Source: Sphingomonadales bacterium (GTDB lineage: Bacteria > Bacteroidota > Bacteroidia > NS11-12g > UBA955). Taken from it: 64,000 nucleotides of DNA. The position numbers and the translations under genes are program-made. Shown here in pieces: positions 46,511 through 56,990 of the stretch (the first letter of the stretch is position 1; each line of letters begins with the position of its first letter). A model generated the notes under the pieces. That model saw only the letters and a program-made list of their open reading frames with translations. It was not told the origin of the DNA and did no database searches. Location: positions 1-64,000 of the forward strand of contig VHBA01000004.1 of NCBI GenBank assembly GCA_016872175.1. The letters are read 5' to 3'.

Positions 46511-49500
46511 TTAAAAATCAAGTCCCATACTCAGATAGTGCATGGATCTTTCCCAGCGGCCTTCCTGCAAACCGCGGGCTCTGTCATACTTTACAAAATA
46601 TCCAAGTATTCTTGACCTTACACCATATCCAACTCCCAAAAGCCAAGGGTTTCTGCGCGAAGTGATTGACATCGTATAGTTGGGTGTGCTGAGGTATTTT
46701 GTATTGTATGAATTTTCATTGTCAGCAGGCGATTTTCCTGTAAAGGCACAACCAGCGTCTGCAAAAGCTGTTAAAGTAAAGTGCTTGAGAAATTCAGATG
46801 CAAGTGGGCGTTTGTATAACATTTTCATTACGGGTAAACGCAGCTCGGAATTACTAACCACATAGCTATGTCCCATTCTGGCTCCTCTGTAAAATCCGCG
46901 CAGGTTACAAACCCAGGTTTGAAACAGAATTCCGTCGGGATTGAGGAAAACCGGTTTGTCAGGTAGTTGGTTTTTTTGAATCCAGTTTTCTACACCACCC
47001 AGATAAAAACCATTTTTATGTCTACCTAAATTATAAGCACCTGCTATTCTTTGAGCAAAGGTAATACTCCGCCAAACCGGAATATAGAACCTCATGTCAG
47101 ATTCTGACCAAATTAAAGCATCTTTATTTGAAGGCGAAAGATAACTGTTTAGGCCAAACTTAATCTTATTTCCGTCAATTTGATTGAGACCTGAACTCAC
47201 ACTGTTGTCAAATAAAATTTCAAGTTTGTTGGTCCAATAGTTTTTTATAAAATCATTAATTTCAAGAGTCTGTTTTTCAGTGATTTTTGTGATGATGGTC
47301 TCCTGTCGCCAGCCCGTTGTGTATGAGTATCTGAGGCGTTCATCGGTCGGCAGCATAATCTTGTATTCAATCAATTGAGTTGCATATTGCTGATACAGAT
47401 TTGGAACATTATCAAATTTTCTTATTCTTCTGAAATAGCTTAATTCATGGTCCATTAATCCTGCAAAATAGCCTGTTTTAAAATGAAAATCCGTGTAGGC
47501 TAGATCCAAACTGCTTCTTGCACCGGCTTCAATGTTTATATTTCGCTGCAAATCTGAAAGTGAAATTCTTAAATAGGGCATCAGCCAGGGGTTTCTCATT
47601 ACCATCATAGGAACATTGTTATCGTATAGATACGTCCCAATGTTTTTGTTGTCCAGCTGTGTAACAATAAAGTCAGGTAAAATAGGATTGAGATTAGTAC
47701 TTGGTTTTGGGATAGGCTTTTTTACTTCATCAACTTGAATACCTGCACTGTAATCAACTTCGGGAAAACCTGTCTGATATCTGTAAGCCCTGCCATTATT
47801 GCCTACTGCCTTTTGCAATGTGTCTGGATTAGACGTTCTTATGGAATTATCCAATCTTTTATCCAGTCGGAAAATAATCGACTTATCTTTCCATTTAACT
47901 GTATATTCGACTGCCGGTACCTCTGTAATCTCGTTTAATGGGTTTTCATTTACACTACCTGTGAAAATGGTATTTCGGTTATTTATTTTCACCAGTTCTA
48001 CAAACATACTTCTATCGCCTGAAATAGCCTGACAAGCAACGGATCTCGCATAATTGGTGAGTCCTTGGGGAGGCAAGTACCGGTTGATGTTTGTAAACCA
48101 TGCATTTTGCAAACCATTTAAATCAGATAAAAATCCCAGCATACTATCATTTAACAGGATGGGAGAACGAATGGATTGCGGTCTGTCAAATTGCGTCAGC
48201 CTTGTAACCTTGTCCTCATTTTTTTTGTACAGGTTCTGGATATTATCAGACGAACTTGCTGTGTAAATTAAATCTTTATTTTTCAGGTAAAGCAAATTGT
48301 TCTCATGCAATGAGTCATGGGTGATTTGCACAAAATCGCCTCCTGAGAGTGATACGCTGTAAACATCAGCAATGCCGTCTTTCACGCCGGAAAAGACTAT
48401 ATTTTGCTGTGAAGGAAGTAAGGCAAAATCATTTACTGCTAAAAAACCATTGAAGGAAAGTTTTGAAAGTATTTTACCATGTAGATTATAGGTTATAAGC
48501 GCGTAATTTCCTTTTTCAAATGTCAGCACATACAACCTATTATCTTTCCATTTTACCTTTGGAATACTGTTATCAACTATTTGGTTGAGAACCTTTAGTC
48601 CACCATTATATATCTTTTTAACCCGGTTAGTTTCTAAAAAACACAACCAAACAGAAAATTTCCCGTGATCTTGGGTTACAAGCGACAAAACCTTGCCATT
48701 TTCATTTAAATCCATGCCCGAAATATCCAGTCTGTTGATTTTTGCTGGAATTTGCGCTTTGCCTTTGGGCAGCACCATGCGGGTTTTACTTTCAAATTCC
48801 CTTATATACTTACCTTTCCATTCTGCCAAAAAATCAGTCAACTGATTTTTTGTATAGTAGGAAATTCCTGCTTCTGCCGAATGGGTATAGCGAGCAATAA
48901 ACATAATGCCCGATACTACATCAATTCCATATTTTTCAATTATATACCTCCAGATACTTCGTCCCAGCAAAACTTGCTGATCGCGATTTAATTCATTAAA
49001 ATTTTTAAAATTACCAGCTTCAAACCCATCGCGAATTGCCGTTTCCTGTTCAGCCCCCCAGCCGTCGGCTATCAGGGTGCTTAGACCTTCGGTAAACCAG
49101 TAGGGCAGAGCAGGGCTTTTAAGTCGTGCAAACCTATCCTGTAAGGTTCCTCCGAATACCATTTCACGTATCATAAAATCGCTGAGTCCTTTAAGAATCT
49201 GTGTAGAAAAAACAGCGTAATCTCCATTAAAATAAATGGGCAATGCCTCCGCAGGAATAAAGGTAATCCCACCGGAATGCCATTGTGGATTAACATATCC
49301 GATGTTGTTTTGCTTATAGTCGCTTAAGCTCCCGTAAACCATAAACTGGGGCCTGTTAGACGGTTTGTATCCTAGTAAATTTTCCAACTTAGGTAAATAT
49401 GCTGAAATCTTTTTTTCTGCAAATCCAACAACTTTTTTAAGTTGTGTGTCATTGTAAAGCAAATCCGCATTTTCACCCTCAAAAGCCAGCCAGTGAAACT

Positions 49501-49615
49501 TTTTGAACTGCACACGGTTTTGTCCGAATTCTGTGTAAATTCCTTGTGCCTTGCAAAACAAACAGCATGAAAACAAGTACCAACCGAATACTGTGCGCAA
49601 TAAACTCATCAGCAT
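46511..49615 (-). CDS. Large secreted protein: peptidase-MA-like N-terminal region, TolB-like propeller, predicted C-terminal outer-membrane beta-barrel
   Basis: 1034 aa; signal peptide; PYWFTEGLSTLIADGWG; propeller-like DFALLPSQQNIVFSGVKDGIADVYSVSLSGGDFVQITHDS; barrel-like C-terminus ending MHYLSMGLDF. Confidence 0.6.
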   Translation of the reverse strand: MLMSLLRTVFGWYLFSCCLFCKAQGIYTEFGQNRVQFKKFHWLAFEGENADLLYNDTQLKKVVGFAEKKISAYLPKLENLLGYKPSNRPQFMVYGSLSDYKQNNIGYVNPQWHSGGITFIPAEALPIYFNGDYAVFSTQILKGLSDFMIREMVFGGTLQDRFARLKSPALPYWFTEGLSTLIADGWGAEQETAIRDGFEAGNFKNFNELNRDQQVLLGRSIWRYIIEKYGIDVVSGIMFIARYTHSAEAGISYYTKNQLTDFLAEWKGKYIREFESKTRMVLPKGKAQIPAKINRLDISGMDLNENGKVLSLVTQDHGKFSVWLCFLETNRVKKIYNGGLKVLNQIVDNSIPKVKWKDNRLYVLTFEKGNYALITYNLHGKILSKLSFNGFLAVNDFALLPSQQNIVFSGVKDGIADVYSVSLSGGDFVQITHDSLHENNLLYLKNKDLIYTASSSDNIQNLYKKNEDKVTRLTQFDRPQSIRSPILLNDSMLGFLSDLNGLQNAWFTNINRYLPPQGLTNYARSVACQAISGDRSMFVELVKINNRNTIFTGSVNENPLNEITEVPAVEYTVKWKDKSIIFRLDKRLDNSIRTSNPDTLQKAVGNNGRAYRYQTGFPEVDYSAGIQVDEVKKPIPKPSTNLNPILPDFIVTQLDNKNIGTYLYDNNVPMMVMRNPWLMPYLRISLSDLQRNINIEAGARSSLDLAYTDFHFKTGYFAGLMDHELSYFRRIRKFDNVPNLYQQYATQLIEYKIMLPTDERLRYSYTTGWRQETIITKITEKQTLEINDFIKNYWTNKLEILFDNSVSSGLNQIDGNKIKFGLNSYLSPSNKDALIWSESDMRFYIPVWRSITFAQRIAGAYNLGRHKNGFYLGGVENWIQKNQLPDKPVFLNPDGILFQTWVCNLRGFYRGARMGHSYVVSNSELRLPVMKMLYKRPLASEFLKHFTLTAFADAGCAFTGKSPADNENSYNTKYLSTPNYTMSITSRRNPWLLGVGYGVRSRILGYFVKYDRARGLQEGRWERSMHYLSMGLDF

Positions 49616-49649
49616 TGCAATTTACAAAAGAAATCCATCATGTATAAAC

Positions 49650-49657
49650 TAATTTTG
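49650..49657 (+). promoter_or_regulatory. Putative -7 element (TAnnTTTG) of rocD
   Basis: taattttg 4 nt upstream of ATG 49662. Confidence 0.45.
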
Positions 49658-49661
49658 CCGT

Positions 49662-50909
49662 ATGAAGCATGATAGCATAACCGGTTTGTCAGGAGAATTT
49701 ATAGATTTGGAAAACAGATACGGCGTTCACAATTATCATCCACTACCGGTAGTGCTTGCAAAGGGGGAAGGTGTTTGGTTATGGGATGTTAAAGGTAAAA
49801 AATATCTAGATTTTTTATCTGCATACTCTGCTGTAAATCAAGGTCATGCGCATCCTGAAATCTTGGAGGCACTGTGCAAACAGGCTGGAAAATTAACACT
49901 AACAAGCAGGGCTTTTCACAATGATCAGCTTGGGCCTTATGAAAAATTCATGACAGAAACTTTTGGCTATGATCGCATACTGCCAATGAATACAGGTGTG
50001 GAGGCTTCCGAATCGGCTGTAAAACTGTCAAGAAAGTGGGGTTATGAGGTTAAAGGCGTATCTGAGAATAAAGCCAATATAGTTTTTGCCGCCGGTAATT
50101 TTTGGGGAAGAAGTATTGCAGCAGTTTCGTCGAGTACAGATAAAAACAGCAGAAATAATTTTGGTCCGTTTGTGCCGGGATTTGATATCATACCTTACAA
50201 TGATTTAAACGCACTGGAAGAAATTTGCAGTAATAACAATACGGTAGCATTCATGGTAGAGCCAATACAGGGTGAGGCCGGAGTAATTATCCCTGATAAT
50301 GGCTATCTTAAAGGTGTTAGGGATATATGCACACGACACAATGTTCTATTTATTGCCGATGAAGTGCAAACAGGCCTGGGGAGAACCGGTACGATGACTT
50401 GTTGCGAGCAGGAAGGTGTAAAGCCCGATCTGCTTGTTTTAGGAAAAGCCTTGGGGGGAGGTGTTTATCCGGTCAGTGCTGTGTTGGGGAGAAATGATGT
50501 AATGGAATTGCTCAAGCCGGGGCAACATGGCAGTACTTTTGGCGGAAACCCACTCGCATGTGCGGTGGCTATGGCATCAGTCAGGGTTCTGCAGAATGAA
50601 GATTTATGCCGCAATGCTAGAGAAATGGGGCAGATATTTAGGATGGAATTGCAAAATTTGGAAAGTCCTGTAGTTAAAACGGTCAGGGGCGCAGGTTTGC
50701 TAAATGCCATTGAAATTAGGCCTTATGGAAAAAACAGAACAGCCTGGGATGTTTGTATATCAATGCTGAAGAAAGGTTTGTTGGCAAAACAGACCCATCA
50801 GCACATTATAAGGTTTGCTCCGCCGCTTATTATTAACAAAAAACAAATACTGGATGCTTGCGATATCATCAAATCAGTGATATTGGAAGAAGAAAAACAC
50901 AATATTTGA
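49662..50909 (+). CDS. rocD: Ornithine--oxo-acid transaminase
   Basis: [77 protein letters not shown]. Confidence 0.95.
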   Translation: MKHDSITGLSGEFIDLENRYGVHNYHPLPVVLAKGEGVWLWDVKGKKYLDFLSAYSAVNQGHAHPEILEALCKQAGKLTLTSRAFHNDQLGPYEKFMTETFGYDRILPMNTGVEASESAVKLSRKWGYEVKGVSENKANIVFAAGNFWGRSIAAVSSSTDKNSRNNFGPFVPGFDIIPYNDLNALEEICSNNNTVAFMVEPIQGEAGVIIPDNGYLKGVRDICTRHNVLFIADEVQTGLGRTGTMTCCEQEGVKPDLLVLGKALGGGVYPVSAVLGRNDVMELLKPGQHGSTFGGNPLACAVAMASVRVLQNEDLCRNAREMGQIFRMELQNLESPVVKTVRGAGLLNAIEIRPYGKNRTAWDVCISMLKKGLLAKQTHQHIIRFAPPLIINKKQILDACDIIKSVILEEEKHNI

Positions 50910-50992
50910 ATTTTTATTGATAAAATGTGGGATAATTGCGAAGGAAATTCATTTGAAAGATACCTCAAAAGCCATATTTTCGCACAAAAATC

Positions 50993-52210
50993 ATGATGAA
51001 AAACCATTGTGTTCTTGCTGTAATCCTTTTGGGATTGATGTATTCATCAACAGCTTGGTCTCAGACCACAAACCCTAGACCTGCTCAGCCCCGGCCAGCT
51101 GCTAACAAGCCCAAACCACCGAAGGAAATTGCTCCTGCTGTGCAGATTTACTTCGATTTCAATAAATCGACTCTAAAAAAAGCAGAGATTGAAAAATTGG
51201 AGAAGCTGCTGGAAGATTTGAAGTCAAAGAGTGAATATAAAATGATGCTGACCGGTCATACAGATAGCACCGGAAACGACGATTACAACATGCAGCTATC
51301 TCAGCGCCGTGTGGATGAGGTTTACGACTGGCTAATGGAAAGAGATATTGACACTTCAGTTGTTGGTCGTGTTTATTTCGGTCGCTCAAAACCCCGTGAA
51401 AAAAATGAGGGTGATGAGGAGAAAAAAGCCAAAAATCGCCGTGTTGAAATCACAATTATTGAGAAGCCGGCACCACCACCGCCACCACCGCCACCACCAC
51501 CCAAAGATACTTGTGTGAAAGACACAACTGTGTTTATTGGGCAAGGTGTCTCTATTACTTTAAATCGCTGTGATTATTTCCGCATGTGCAGAAATAGCAA
51601 TGCCTGCGTTTCTATAGATCGTAAGTCTGACCTTGAAGAGATTTTCGAAAGTGGTACTCCGCTGAAAACGCAGAAAGGCGATGGATTTAACTGGGCAGGA
51701 ATTTACAATATTAAAATGGCAGGCGATACATGTCTTAAAAAACCTGCAAGCTTTTCAGTGAGTCTTGATCTTGAAACATATAAAAAAGCCAAACTAAGCG
51801 TTTACAAGCCTAAAGGTGAAGATTATTTGGAACAGGATAAATCGGTGCGTGTTAATATGGCAAAAACCAAAGACAATATTAAAGTGACTCTTCCGCTCAA
51901 ATGTCCCGGTCAAATCAATCTTTGTGGTGTTACCGGTAAAAGCAAAGTCGCAGCCTTCAAGGATAAAAGCTCTAAAATCAAAGATATTTATGTGGTAACT
52001 TATGAACCGCCTACCATAATCCCTGCTACCAAAAAAGGAAGCAAATGGTATGTGAATTATGGTAACATACAGGATGGTAAGTTATTCTTGGTACTTAATG
52101 ATGGTGAAACAGTGGTTAAAGATGTTGATCTTAATGGTATACGCAAAACCAAAACCCAAGGCGTACTGAGGAAAAAATATAAAATCAAGGCCAAACATAT
52201 CAAGCGCTAA
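50993..52210 (+). CDS. OmpA-like peptidoglycan-binding domain protein with polyproline linker and unknown Cys-containing C-terminal domain
   Basis: VQIYFDFNKSTLKKAEIEKLEKLLEDLKSKSEYKMMLTGHTDSTGNDDYNMQLSQRRVDEVYDWLMERDID...AKNRRVEITI; P10 run. Confidence 0.88.
   Translation: MMKNHCVLAVILLGLMYSSTAWSQTTNPRPAQPRPAANKPKPPKEIAPAVQIYFDFNKSTLKKAEIEKLEKLLEDLKSKSEYKMMLTGHTDSTGNDDYNMQLSQRRVDEVYDWLMERDIDTSVVGRVYFGRSKPREKNEGDEEKKAKNRRVEITIIEKPAPPPPPPPPPPKDTCVKDTTVFIGQGVSITLNRCDYFRMCRNSNACVSIDRKSDLEEIFESGTPLKTQKGDGFNWAGIYNIKMAGDTCLKKPASFSVSLDLETYKKAKLSVYKPKGEDYLEQDKSVRVNMAKTKDNIKVTLPLKCPGQINLCGVTGKSKVAAFKDKSSKIKDIYVVTYEPPTIIPATKKGSKWYVNYGNIQDGKLFLVLNDGETVVKDVDLNGIRKTKTQGVLRKKYKIKAKHIKR
51473..51502 (+). 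repeat. CCA/CCG trinucleotide microsatellite encoding Pro10
   Basis: ccaccaccgccaccaccgccaccaccaccc read directly. Confidence 0.9.
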
Positions 52211-52243
52211 TCCGATTTATTAGGTGTCGTTTGGAATTGTAGT

Positions 52244-52783
52244 ATGGAACCGTTAACCCAGAGAAGTAAGCAGGTTGTCAATAAAAAGATGACCTTCATG
52301 GAAAGGATTTATTTGCCTGCTATTCTGCATGGTATGTGGATTACTTTCAGCCATTTTTTCAAAAAAAAAGCTACTGTAAGTTATCCCGATGTACTAAGGC
52401 CAATTGCCCCTGTATACAGAGGACAGCATGTTTTGAAGCGGGATGAAGAAGGTAAAGAAAGGTGCACGGCCTGCGGTTTATGTGCTGTAGCCTGCCCCGC
52501 AGAAGCCATTACTATGATTGCAGCAGAAGCTAAGCCGGAAGAATCACATTTGTACAGAGAAGAAAAATATGCAGCTACCTACGAAATCAATATGCTACGC
52601 TGCATTTTCTGTGGCTTGTGTGAGGAAGCTTGTCCCAAAGAGGCAATATTTCTTACCGACCGAATTGTAGACGCTGAATATAACAGAGGCAGTTTTATAT
52701 ATGGGAAAGACAAATTGGTAGAGCCTGTGGACGATAGAGTCGACGTATCAAAAAGACAAGTGTGGACATATCAAAATCAGTAA
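52244..52783 (+). CDS. nuoI: NADH-quinone oxidoreductase subunit I
   Basis: CTACGLCAVACPAEAI and CIFCGLCEEACPKEAI 4Fe-4S motifs. Confidence 0.95.
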   Translation: MEPLTQRSKQVVNKKMTFMERIYLPAILHGMWITFSHFFKKKATVSYPDVLRPIAPVYRGQHVLKRDEEGKERCTACGLCAVACPAEAITMIAAEAKPEESHLYREEKYAATYEINMLRCIFCGLCEEACPKEAIFLTDRIVDAEYNRGSFIYGKDKLVEPVDDRVDVSKRQVWTYQNQ

Positions 52784-52784
52784 C

Positions 52785-53330
52785 ATGCTATTATCATTAT
52801 TAGGACTTCCCCCGGCGTTTCTTATTCTTTCTTTTATTACCATTCTTTGTGCTTTGTATGTCGTAACCAATAACAATCCGGTTTACAGTGTGCTGGCGCT
52901 TATTCTAACATTTTTTAGTATTTCTGCACATTACATTTTGTTAAATGCACAATTTTTGGCCGTGGTCAATCTTATTGTTTATGCGGGTGCGATTATGGTG
53001 CTTTTTCTTTTTGTACTTATGCTTCTTAACCTAAACAAAGAGAATGAACCATTAATAAAAACGGGATGGTACGTAGCAGCTGCTATTTCTGCTGGATTAC
53101 TTCTGGTTATTCTTGCTGCTGCATTACACCGCTCTTCAGAGAGTATCATGCAAAATCCTTCCCAAGACATTGGGTTGGTCAAAAATCTAGGGAAGGTGTT
53201 ATTCACAGATTATCTTGTCCCCTTTGAATTATCCGGTATATTGTTCCTTGCAGCTATGGTAGGTGCAGTGCTGCTTGGGAAAAAACAAAGCGCCGAAGAA
53301 ATCAGTACTTCAGAAACATCAGAAAAATGA
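52785..53330 (+). CDS. nuoJ: NADH-quinone oxidoreductase subunit J
   Basis: [54 protein letters not shown]. Confidence 0.96.
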   Translation: MLLSLLGLPPAFLILSFITILCALYVVTNNNPVYSVLALILTFFSISAHYILLNAQFLAVVNLIVYAGAIMVLFLFVLMLLNLNKENEPLIKTGWYVAAAISAGLLLVILAAALHRSSESIMQNPSQDIGLVKNLGKVLFTDYLVPFELSGILFLAAMVGAVLLGKKQSAEEISTSETSEK

Positions 53331-53653
53331 ACCCCGATTCTATTTTTAACGCATTAGATATCAGTCATTACATTTACCTCAGCAGTGTGCTGTTTTGTAT
53401 TGGTTTATTTGGTGTTTTGACACGCAGAAATGCCATTGTGCTGCTTATGTGCATTGAATTGATGCTAAATGCTGTAAACCTGCTGTTTGTGGCATTTTCA
53501 TCTTACATGGGAGACACCGCAGGCCAGCAGTTTGTTTTTTTTATTATGGTAGTGGCTGCTGCAGAAGCCGCTGTGGGTCTTGCTATTATAGTGATGATAT
53601 ACAGAAATACCAGAAGCACGGATGTAGGGTTGTTTGTTAAACTGAAAGGCTGA
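53327..53653 (+). CDS. nuoK: NADH-quinone oxidoreductase subunit K
   Basis: [50 protein letters not shown]. Confidence 0.97.
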   Translation: MNPDSIFNALDISHYIYLSSVLFCIGLFGVLTRRNAIVLLMCIELMLNAVNLLFVAFSSYMGDTAGQQFVFFIMVVAAAEAAVGLAIIVMIYRNTRSTDVGLFVKLKG

Positions 53654-55545
53654 TGAATATTCTCCTTATCATTTTACTTTCTCCCTTTTTTGGATTCCTG
53701 TTTTCAGGATTGGCAGGGAAGTACTTATCAGAAAAATTAACCGGCTGGATTTCCTCCCTAAGCTTACTCGTATCCTTTATTATTTCACTTCAGGTATTCA
53801 TGGGACTTGGTTCAGGTGCGGCTGCATTTGAATCAACAGGATTTACTTTTTTGGCCGTGGGAGATGTGTTTGTTGATTTCGCCATTCAGGCAGATCGTTT
53901 AACCTCTATAATGATGTTGGTTATCACGGGTATCGGCTTTCTTATACATGTTTATTCTATTGCCTACATGCATGGAGATGCAGGTTTCTATAAGTTTTTT
54001 GCTTATCTGAATCTCTTTGTTTTCAATATGCTGGTACTGGTTATGGGAAGCAACTTCCTAATGCTGTTTTTTGGCTGGGAAGGTGTGGGACTTTGTTCAT
54101 ACTTGCTTATTGGTTTCTGGTACCGCAATGCTGAATACGGAAAAGCGGCACGCAAAGCATTTATCATGAACAGGATTGGTGATCTTGGCTTGCTGGTCGG
54201 ATTATTTCTCGTTATTGCAAATTGCAAATCCCTCAGCTATAGTGATGTTTTTACGGCTGCGAAATCCGGTGCATTGTCCACCGAGCTGGTTACTGCTATT
54301 TGTATATCATTCTTTATTGGTGCTATGGGCAAAAGTGCCCAGATTCCACTATACACATGGCTTCCGGATGCGATGGCCGGACCTACGCCGGTTTCAGCAC
54401 TCATCCACGCAGCTACTATGGTTACCGCAGGTGTCTACCTGGTAGTTCGTTGTAATGTTTTATTCGAAATGGCTCCGGCAGCGCAACAGCTCATCCTTTG
54501 GGTGGGCCTGGCAACAAGTATTTTGGCTGCACTGATTGGGCTCAAGCAAAATGACATCAAAAAAGTGCTTGCCTACAGTACGGTAAGCCAATTGGGTCTA
54601 ATGTTCATTGCACTGGGTGTGGGTGCATACTCAGCAGCTATGTTCCATTTGGTAACGCATGCTTTCTTCAAGGCTTTGCTGTTTCTGGGTTCGGGCAGTG
54701 TGATACACGGAATGGGAGGTGAACAGGATATTCGTAAAATGGGTGGATTAAAATCTCACATGCCCATTACTCATTACACTTTCCTCATCGGAACGCTGGC
54801 AATTAGCGGAATGCCTCTTTTAAGCGGTTTCTTCAGCAAAGACGAAATTTTGGCCATGGTGTTTGCTGAGCAGCCTGTGGTTTGGTTTCTGGCAGTTTGC
54901 AGTGCTTTGATTACCGGAATTTACATGTTCAGGGTTTTTATGGTGACTTTCCTGGGTGATTTCAGAGGAACCGAAGACCAGAAACATCATTTGCATGAAT
55001 CCCCGGTGCTCATTACCATGCCATTGCTGGCGCTTGCAGTGCTGAGTTTGGCGGGTGGGTTATTGAACCTGCCTGAACTTTTCACCCATGAACATTCACA
55101 ATGGTTAAAAACCTGGCTGGCACCTGTTTTAGGTACTTCTCAAGAAGGATTACACCATCCATCACATCAAACCGAATGGATTTTAATGGGAATAGCGGTG
55201 AGTGCTTTTGTTATAGCTTGGTTATTTACCAGAAATAAATACATCGCAAAATCATCGGTACCGGAATCAGACGAAGACATTCAGGGACTTGCAAAATGGC
55301 CTGCAGGCAAATTCTTTGTGGATGAATTGTATGATGGAGTATTTGTGAAAAGTATAGAAAAGGCAGGAAACGCAATGATCAATGCAGATAGTGGAGTTTT
55401 TTCTGCAGTCATGGATTGGGTCAGCGCCGGAATATCTTGGATTTCCGGTTTGTTTGGTAGAATTCAAAACGGCAGGATTCAATATTACCTGCTGTATATG
55501 GTAGTCGGCATTATACTGATGTTGGTCATTAATATTTTTAGATAA
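53653..55545 (+). CDS. nuoL: NADH-quinone oxidoreductase subunit L
   Basis: GWEGVGLCSYLLIGFWY; WLPDAMAGPTPVSALIHAATMVTAGVYLV; KKVLAYSTVSQLGLMF. Confidence 0.97.
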   Translation: MNILLIILLSPFFGFLFSGLAGKYLSEKLTGWISSLSLLVSFIISLQVFMGLGSGAAAFESTGFTFLAVGDVFVDFAIQADRLTSIMMLVITGIGFLIHVYSIAYMHGDAGFYKFFAYLNLFVFNMLVLVMGSNFLMLFFGWEGVGLCSYLLIGFWYRNAEYGKAARKAFIMNRIGDLGLLVGLFLVIANCKSLSYSDVFTAAKSGALSTELVTAICISFFIGAMGKSAQIPLYTWLPDAMAGPTPVSALIHAATMVTAGVYLVVRCNVLFEMAPAAQQLILWVGLATSILAALIGLKQNDIKKVLAYSTVSQLGLMFIALGVGAYSAAMFHLVTHAFFKALLFLGSGSVIHGMGGEQDIRKMGGLKSHMPITHYTFLIGTLAISGMPLLSGFFSKDEILAMVFAEQPVVWFLAVCSALITGIYMFRVFMVTFLGDFRGTEDQKHHLHESPVLITMPLLALAVLSLAGGLLNLPELFTHEHSQWLKTWLAPVLGTSQEGLHHPSHQTEWILMGIAVSAFVIAWLFTRNKYIAKSSVPESDEDIQGLAKWPAGKFFVDELYDGVFVKSIEKAGNAMINADSGVFSAVMDWVSAGISWISGLFGRIQNGRIQYYLLYMVVGIILMLVINIFR

Positions 55546-55547
55546 TC

Positions 55548-56990
55548 ATGGAACTTATCTTAATCCCCATAATAACGGCTTTAATATCGGCATGGGCAGG
55601 CAAGTGGTCCAGGCGGGCAGCCTTATTGGGTTCTCTGATTACAGGTTTATTTATACTGTATTTCTTTCAGAATTTCAATCCGGCCGGTGGCCTTCAGTGG
55701 CAGTGGGATAAAGCCTGGTTTTCTTCTGCTATTCATTTTCATACCGGCATCGATGGTATCAGTATGATTATGCTGATTTTAACCAATGTTTTAACTCCTG
55801 TAATACTTTTATCCGCTTTCAATAAAAAAGAAGATACACCGCTGTTGTTTGCTTTAATCGTTGGCATGCAGGGCGCCTTGAATGGTGTTTTTGTAGCCAG
55901 AGACGGACTGATGTTCTACATTTTTTGGGAACTGGCACTAATCCCTGTTTACTTCATTGCCGGTTTATGGGGAGAAGGTAATCGATTTAAAACAACCCTC
56001 AGATTCTTTATTTGTACCTTCATTGGAAGTCTTGCCATGCTGGCTTCGCTGATATATCTGTTCAGCAAAACTCCGGATGCATCGTCTTTTTCTTATGAAG
56101 CGTTGGTTGCAGTAAAGCTTAGTGCAAATGAGGCCCTTTGGGTTGGATTAGGACTGCTGCTGGCCTTCGCAGTAAAAATCCCACTTATGCCATTGCATGG
56201 CTGGCAACCTTCAACCTACACAGAGGCACCTGCCGCAGGAACAATGCTGCTCTCAGGTATTATGCTAAAAATGGGGCTTTATGGCTTGCTGCGGTGGTTT
56301 ATGCCGATGGTGCCGGAAGCGTTACCAACCTTTGTTCCTGTAATTGTTGCTGCAGGTATCACGGGTGTCATCTTTGCTGCTCTAATTGCAATCAGGCAAA
56401 ACGACATGAAACGCATAGTGGCGTATTCTTCATTATCACACGTTGGCCTTATTGCGGCAGGCATTGCTGTAGCTGGCGAAACAGGTATTCAAGGCGGTTT
56501 GCTGCAGATGTTCAGTCATGGTGTTAATGCTGTCGGGCTTTTCCTGGCCATTGATATTATAGAAAGACGAAATAACACTCGTTTGCTAGATTCGCTGGGC
56601 GGCATGGCCGGACAATCCAGGGCTTTCGCTGTGTTTTTTCTGATTATAGTGCTGGGTGCAACAGCGGTTCCTTTTACCAATGGATTTCCCGGAGAGCTGT
56701 TATTGCTTAAGTCAGTGTTTGGTTTTCATCCATTTTGGGGTATACTAGCCGGAATAACGGTGATTCTTTGTGCTGTTTATATGCTCAGAATGTATCAGTT
56801 TTCCATGTTTGGAGAACCTAAAGGCACTTCATTTCCTGCACTTCAATGGCATGAGTGGACTGCACTTTCAGTTATTTTAATCATGATATTATTCTTTGGA
56901 TTGTTCCCTCAAAAAATGCTGGATATCAGCGCTCCTGAAGTAAAAAATCTCTTATTGCTGATTAAAAATACCGGGGAGGCAATGTCATGA
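55548..56990 (+). CDS. nuoM: NADH-quinone oxidoreductase subunit M
   Basis: HTGIDGISMIMLILTNVLTPVILL; FWELALIPVYFIAGLWG; PLHGWQPSTYTEAPAAGTMLLSGIMLKMGLYGLLRW. Confidence 0.96.
   Translation: MELILIPIITALISAWAGKWSRRAALLGSLITGLFILYFFQNFNPAGGLQWQWDKAWFSSAIHFHTGIDGISMIMLILTNVLTPVILLSAFNKKEDTPLLFALIVGMQGALNGVFVARDGLMFYIFWELALIPVYFIAGLWGEGNRFKTTLRFFICTFIGSLAMLASLIYLFSKTPDASSFSYEALVAVKLSANEALWVGLGLLLAFAVKIPLMPLHGWQPSTYTEAPAAGTMLLSGIMLKMGLYGLLRWFMPMVPEALPTFVPVIVAAGITGVIFAALIAIRQNDMKRIVAYSSLSHVGLIAAGIAVAGETGIQGGLLQMFSHGVNAVGLFLAIDIIERRNNTRLLDSLGGMAGQSRAFAVFFLIIVLGATAVPFTNGFPGELLLLKSVFGFHPFWGILAGITVILCAVYMLRMYQFSMFGEPKGTSFPALQWHEWTALSVILIMILFFGLFPQKMLDISAPEVKNLLLLIKNTGEAMS

Noticed and set aside
51473-51502. 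Short tandem repeat as CRISPR or mobile-element remnant
   Set aside because: It is an in-frame proline-codon microsatellite within the OmpA-like gene.
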